Shown here piece after piece: positions 59,150-64,000 of a stretch of DNA of 64,000 nt. The notes below the pieces were generated by a model. That model was not told where the DNA came from. It did no database searches and saw only the letters and a list, made by a program, of their open reading frames with translations. Both the position numbers and the translations under genes were made by a program. The stretch spans positions 279,233 to 343,232 of the forward strand of contig CAXAMN010028994.1 in the NCBI GenBank assembly GCA_963970005.1, given 5' to 3'. Numbering within the stretch: position 1 is the first letter of the stretch; each line of letters begins with the position of its first letter. This DNA comes from Durusdinium trenchii. Taxonomy: Eukaryota; Sar; Dinophyceae; Suessiales; Symbiodiniaceae.

Positions 59150-62100
59150 GCTGTTGGCCGGCCGGGGGGTGCCTTTCAGGCGGCCCTTCTGGCGATTCGA
59201 CCTCCGGAAGGACACGCATCCTTTTTTACAAAAACCGTGAAGCTGTCTAAGTAATTGCTCGTTGCACTCGTTTTCACTCTTGTTCCAACCAAAACAGGTC
59301 GAAGTGGTTGATTTCCAGGAGTATCGTTCGTGGGTGTCTAATGGGAGATCTGATACAAACGTCAGCTTCATGTACCAAACGGTCCACTCTGTTTTGTTTA
59401 TTGCAAGGGAATCCCCCGGTTTTTCGATTGCGGGAGGGCTGGAGGGTTCTTCGCATGTGACGGCACTACATGGCCCTCGTACCGAGAACTCCGAACTCGT
59501 CCGAGTTCGGCTTCGTCTTTGGTGGTTTCAGTGTGACTCAGACTCTGAAATGAGGTATCGACCACGAAGTGGGATCGCCAATATAATTACAGTAGATGAT
59601 CGATCTATATATAGAGTCATAAGTGTTTACTCTAACATAGAGTTTCAACACTAGCTTCAATGTGTGTCAACACACTTCTGTTCACCATATTTCTGTTGGA
59701 ACTATCTAAGTGCCCAAGTCCTGTATGGTGGCAGTTCATCTCCGCAACTTCTGTTGTTCATCATTCACACCACCTACAAACCTCCAAGCAAGTTCAAGGG
59801 AACCTTCTCATTTCGAGTCACTGTCCTGAGTACATGTCACAAACCCCTGCTGTACCGCAAACCATGCTGGATGGGAATATATGTAAAGCAAATGCTGGGG
59901 GACTTGCGTTTACTCCGGACCTACTGCACACCTCACAACTCCTGGCAAAAGCTTGGTATGGTTGATGGTTTTCCTATCATACAGCCTACAGGAAAATACA
60001 GGGATCTCCCTCCTACTCGCTCAATACATATCAACCACCGAACAGGACAAAACCTAACCCATGTTCCCGTGTTCCATGACAGAAGAAAGCCCCTGTTTGT
60101 AGAGCGGCCATGCACTCCAGGCGACAATCATCTTCACCACGTGGATATTCGCGTGGTATTTTGCCGCTTCGCTTGGAGACATGGACAAGAAGAATATGTT
60201 CATGGTCAAGCAGCATATGTAGCAGTTGATGCTATACTGGTAAGGCCCAATATCATGTATGTGAGTTAAATCCTTAGCACTTCTTCTTCAGTTCTCAAAG
60301 GGTCTGGATCTTGAAATACATGTTGGTCTCCTAATCTAAGCGCCCGAGATGAACCTTCTGTGGCACTCTACCGAACAAACGGCGCTTAGACGTCCATCAC
60401 CCTCCCAAAGCGTTGTCCTTTTGCATGTTTTTGCTATGGCATCTGAAGGCATCTGTTTGGCACAAGGTGCGGCTGCAAATTAGGCGCTGCTTTGCGCGAG
60501 GATTTTGATTGAAGATGATTGACCGCAAAACGGCCGCATGTACTGTCTTCCTGCCATGGCTCTGTGGTAAGGTAGATCTTGGTTAAATGGCTGCAGCCAT
60601 TGTGCATCCCAGGGGGTGGTCCAGATCATATGAGATCACAAACAACATGATCTTGGGTTGGGGAATGGCTGGAATTGACATACATTACATGTGCATCTGC
60701 ATGAGGGTCAAGACTTCCATCCAATTGTACAGGATAGAACATGTTATTCAGGACCTAGGATCTTAGGATCTCAATAAAGGAAGAACCACTAATATTTCAC
60801 CAAGTTACAGAGGCATTGTAAGACGAACACTTCCTCTACCAAGCAGGAGTTTTCTCTCCCATGACCAAACTACAGGGTCGGGGGAAGAAATCTTTGGTGG
60901 GGTGATTCTTCCTGGATAGTAGAGTGGTTTATTGTCCGAACCTTCCAAGAGGTCGAACTGGAAGGTCTCCCTATTCTAAGGACACCCATATATATAATAT
61001 ATAATATAATGGATCCACGTCAACATCGCTCTCTCCGATCTGGCCTTGACTCGACGGTCGTACTCGGCCTGGAATGGACCGGTGGAGTCAGGCCGTGGGC
61101 CCCAACCGGTTCCCCGTCGTGATCGGTTGGGCCGTGGGGGTCTAACGAACGACATGTGGGCATGGCTGGGCCCAACGTGACGACTTCTGGCTCGATCTGC
61201 AAGTCATGTTTGGGTGCTCAAGCCAAGCAGAGTCTTGGAGATCAAAAGCTGCCCAACGTAAGGTAGGCGCCGCAACTTGCGACAGCCAGTGGAGTCCTTG
61301 ACTTTGAATCCTGCCGAACGACCATGACGACCACGTCTTTCTGGATGAGTCCTGCTGGTTAGGAAGAAAGCCATACAGGTGGACAACGAAGCAGCGAAGC
61401 AGTTCGAACCTCACAAATCACCCACAGAAATCACTGGTTCGGTTCGATTGAAACCCACTAACCCAGCAAACAGCCGGTGACATGTACACAACCACAGTTG
61501 ACATGTATATCACCCTGTGTAGAGATCTACTCGCTGTTTGATTTGCATTTATACACAGTGTATGTTTGGAGCTGCTTCCTTCAAATAAATAACCTGACCA
61601 AGCCATGAACACATCAAACATCATCAAACACTGCCCTAGCCATCCAAGACAAGTTAAACAATTTAATAGTTTTGAGCTGGTTTTTGTAGTCTAAACTCAT
61701 TTGTATAACCGTGGTTATTCAGTATAACACCAAAGCCCATAGAATCAGTGGTGGTTGGAATCCCGGAAACGGGACTTGCTTAAGGAACCCGGAAAAAACA
61801 ACAACCATATTCTCCAGAAGGGGATTCCATTGGTCTTTGTTTAAACACAACACATCACCTTAAGCAAAACCAGGAAGTCGTCGCGGGGCCCCGCGCCTTG
61901 ATCACAGAGGTTTCTGCTCGAATCTTTGTCGAGACTTGCTGCTGTTCCCTAGGAGTGATGAAATCCGAGACGAGTCGGGCAGATGCGAGTGACGATGAGA
62001 GGGTGAACCATCGAGATGAACTGACTAGTAATTCTAGCTTCTAGCTACAAATGTCCTTGTTACTAGTAGCGTGAAGAGCAACAGTAACATTAAGTCCAAC

Positions 62101-62750
62101 TGTTGGATACAGTGAATCGCTGGCACATGTTGAAGGAAGTCCCAGAAGTCCCGACCAAATGCATCAGAAAGTCCGAACTTGGGTCTCCGTCTTTGCTGGC
62201 TTGGCCGCCAGAAAAAGGAGGTTCATAGCTCCAGAAGTTAGTTCTTTTCACCATAACCAACCCCAGCTCATCTTTGGATAGTAGAGGAGAATTCAAGTTT
62301 TGTGTCTTTCTTTCGGATCTTGCCAAGATCCAGCCCATTTGAGGCTACTTTGATTTGCGAGTCGATGAAGACCAGCAGTACTCCAGGGTCGCAGCACTTC
62401 CCAAGTGATCACCTTGCAACACTCCGGCTCTCCACTGACGAACAAGAAGAGGGTGACTGACCGAACGCCCCCAGAGTGCCTGATGAACATCATCTGCTTC
62501 TGCACCTCTGCTTGTGGCTGACCCCGAAATCAACGTATGCGGTTGAGCTGAAGGGTCACCGGGAGCTCCTGGCCTGGGCCAGTCCAAAATGGATCAACAT
62601 ATATATTAGCATGTTGAGTGGTGACTTAAAAGAAGAACCAAACGCATCTACCTAGATGATCAAACATCTCCAGGCCCGTTTTTTTTCCGTAATGACATGC
62701 AATGAAGAGGCGACATTTAAATCACCAGAATCCCAGAACTTCCGAGGCAT
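59150..62750. other. Gene-poor stretch
   Basis: A plus-strand frame of 201 codons (59664-60269) has no recognisable domain and crosses a repeat copy (60085-60135); I do not call it. A coding-like minus island lies at 62505-62390 (MMFIRHSGGVRSVTLFLFVS). A 92-bp element (61776-61867) and TAGTAGC palindromes (62020-62075) are present. Nothing else is recognised. Confidence 0.4.
61776..61867. mobile_element. 92-bp terminal-inverted-repeat element, copy 2
   Basis: ttgcttaagg to ccttaagcaa, a perfect 10-bp terminal inverted repeat. It has the same length as copy 1 at 52519-52610, with matching internal blocks (ggaacc..gaaaaa, ccagaagggg). Confidence 0.7.
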
Positions 62751-62753
62751 CCA

Positions 62754-63407
62754 GTGGCCCGATTAGAGGGGGCCAGTGGATGCCTCGGTCCATATGTTTT
62801 TCCATCTAAGATGGTCAATCAGTTCCTTGCGTCAGAATATGCTGCACGGACCACATGGAGTGAACCCCAACTTAGGCAAATAGGCCAGTCCGCCATGGAA
62901 GCTTTGGCAATGGAACCTTCGGCTTCGATCATAACAGGTCTAGGCAGAGTTCACAGGTGTTCCATACCACATTTCATGTCGCTGGTGTGTCTGTATGTGG
63001 GTTTCCTCACACTCGAACCAGCAAAATACACCCAACCAGTAGCAAAGAATGTGATCGATTTGACCATGCGATCGATACATTCACCACCCGGCTTGGGATG
63101 CTTATCATCTCTTCATCTTGGGCTTTTGCATCACATTGATGGAAACAACGTATCGGCCACTGTGATCCAGGCCGGCCTGGGTCTGCACAATGCTATGCTC
63201 AAAGCCATCTGGAAGATCGATGATCATCAGCTGCCTGAGAAAAAACAGGCCAAGGCCACTGGTCAGTTGAAGGTCACAGGAATGTACAGGTTCAGCTTTC
63301 CAGCCCATGTGAATCATCTAAATTGGATTCGAGTTGGCCGTCGGCTATCAAACCTAGACAAAGAATTGTTGGGTGAGCTTTGTCATCAGCAGGGAGTTTT
63401 GCGATGA
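62754..63407 (+). CDS. Uninterrupted 217-codon open frame, uncertain
   Basis: The longest plus-strand frame apart from repeats: 217 codons without a stop in a genome whose genes are otherwise finely split. It reads, for example, FLASEYAARTTWSEPQLRQI, GQSAMEALAMEPSASIITGL and ending LDKELLGELCHQQGVLR. The sequence is amphipathic in places, but no domain, start context or neighbour supports it, and it opposes the prevailing direction. Chance or an old retrocopy are alternatives. Confidence 0.25.
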   Translation: MARLEGASGCLGPYVFPSKMVNQFLASEYAARTTWSEPQLRQIGQSAMEALAMEPSASIITGLGRVHRCSIPHFMSLVCLYVGFLTLEPAKYTQPVAKNVIDLTMRSIHSPPGLGCLSSLHLGLLHHIDGNNVSATVIQAGLGLHNAMLKAIWKIDDHQLPEKKQAKATGQLKVTGMYRFSFPAHVNHLNWIRVGRRLSNLDKELLGELCHQQGVLR

Positions 63408-64000
63408 TTCCTAAAAAGCAATAAAAGACTGTTGCAATTGCAACCACTGGATCCCCAACCAAAGATAACAACTCATACTGTCTGAACCATATAACCCAGA
63501 TGTGTATGTGTATATATATGTGATTATATAATATTATATTTTAGATGTATGTTTGTATATTTTGTGAGTGTAGTGCAGTCTTCCAATTCTTCCATGTTGT
63601 CCCAGTTTGCTTCTGGACCAGCAAGCCTTGAGATCTTTGGGAGCCACAACGCTTTTTTGCAGCTCAGCTCCCAGTGGGAACTTCAAGAGCTTCAATTGAG
63701 TGTTGAACAACCTCTTGGCATCCAAAAATCACTCAATCTACAGTGCTGCTCAATTTTTGTTTTTCGTGTCTTGGACTTGGATCACTTTTTCTTTAATCCC
63801 TCCGTCTTGGATCACCGAGTAGGTGTCCGGATGGGACGGCACTGTCTCGGTGGCCGGATGTGGCGTGTGTCATTTGGCCAGTCTGTTCAGACCAAAATAA
63901 TCTGCAGTTCTGGTGCATCCAAGAGTTTGTGGTTTCACACCAATGATTGATCTAAAGACTAAGGGTCCAACACCAACCTTGGGCGTCAATGGATGTTAAT

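Noticed and set aside
59664-60269. 201-codon plus open frame
   Set aside because: No recognisable domain, opposite to the prevailing gene direction, and it runs across a dispersed-repeat copy.

Overview
The window looks like nuclear DNA of a dinoflagellate, most probably a Symbiodiniaceae/Suessiales alga. Convincing coding sequence is cut into many short exons (13 to about 430 nt) joined by introns of about 40-430 nt. Many donors are GC or GA rather than GT, with AG acceptors, a dinoflagellate hallmark. Almost everything with coding character reads on the minus strand, matching the one-directional gene arrays of this group. Most of the remaining 50 kb is dispersed repeats, foldbacks and microsatellites. 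A run of ten Ns (14868-14877) marks a scaffold gap. The species call is inference; no ribosomal or organelle marker is present.

Left block, 1-16 kb, gene-dense, all minus strand. (a) The last three exons of an unrecognised gene lie at 15956-15257. (b) A phase-consistent 26-exon model (13924-6868, 4287 nt, 1428 codons plus stop) has two halves. The N-terminal half belongs to a large dinoflagellate family with a cysteine cluster and an apparent RNase H/transposase-like core (DGMDQAKW, ADNTVRENKNN, GHTHNALDQ). The C-terminal half is a complete-looking C5-cytosine DNA methyltransferase (FSGIGAPET, AGPVCTSFS, ENVPEY, GRPRVYI, TRD region, RAAGNSM). (c) Only 178 nt further on, a second multi-exon gene starts (ATG at 6689) and runs off the left edge, ending in a Lys/Glu-rich repetitive tail.

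Middle block, 16-41 kb, is mostly gene-poor: a 68-bp tandem repeat, a foldback family, an AT-rich tandem/inverted array (25.7-26.2 kb), a long inverted repeat (26.8-27.0 kb), GACTTTTCG arrays and scattered single exons.

Right block, 41-64 kb. A degraded viral RNA-dependent RNA polymerase, best read as partiti/picobirna-like (Durnavirales-like), lies at about 43.4-42.1 kb and is followed at once by an RNase H remnant of a LINE-type retrotransposon (41.8-41.4 kb). Further right are minus-strand exons of several genes, one of which (59.1-57.3 kb) belongs to a phage/algal family with the pattern ETAQLL...NYrW..GLALC.EY...HASE...AMPEE. A pair of 92-bp terminal-inverted-repeat elements and a dispersed repeat that translates roughly as MEV.nGplEd..PLQTG complete the picture.

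The strongest candidate for something new is the apparent fusion, or very tight linkage, of a transposase-like family with a DNA methyltransferase.
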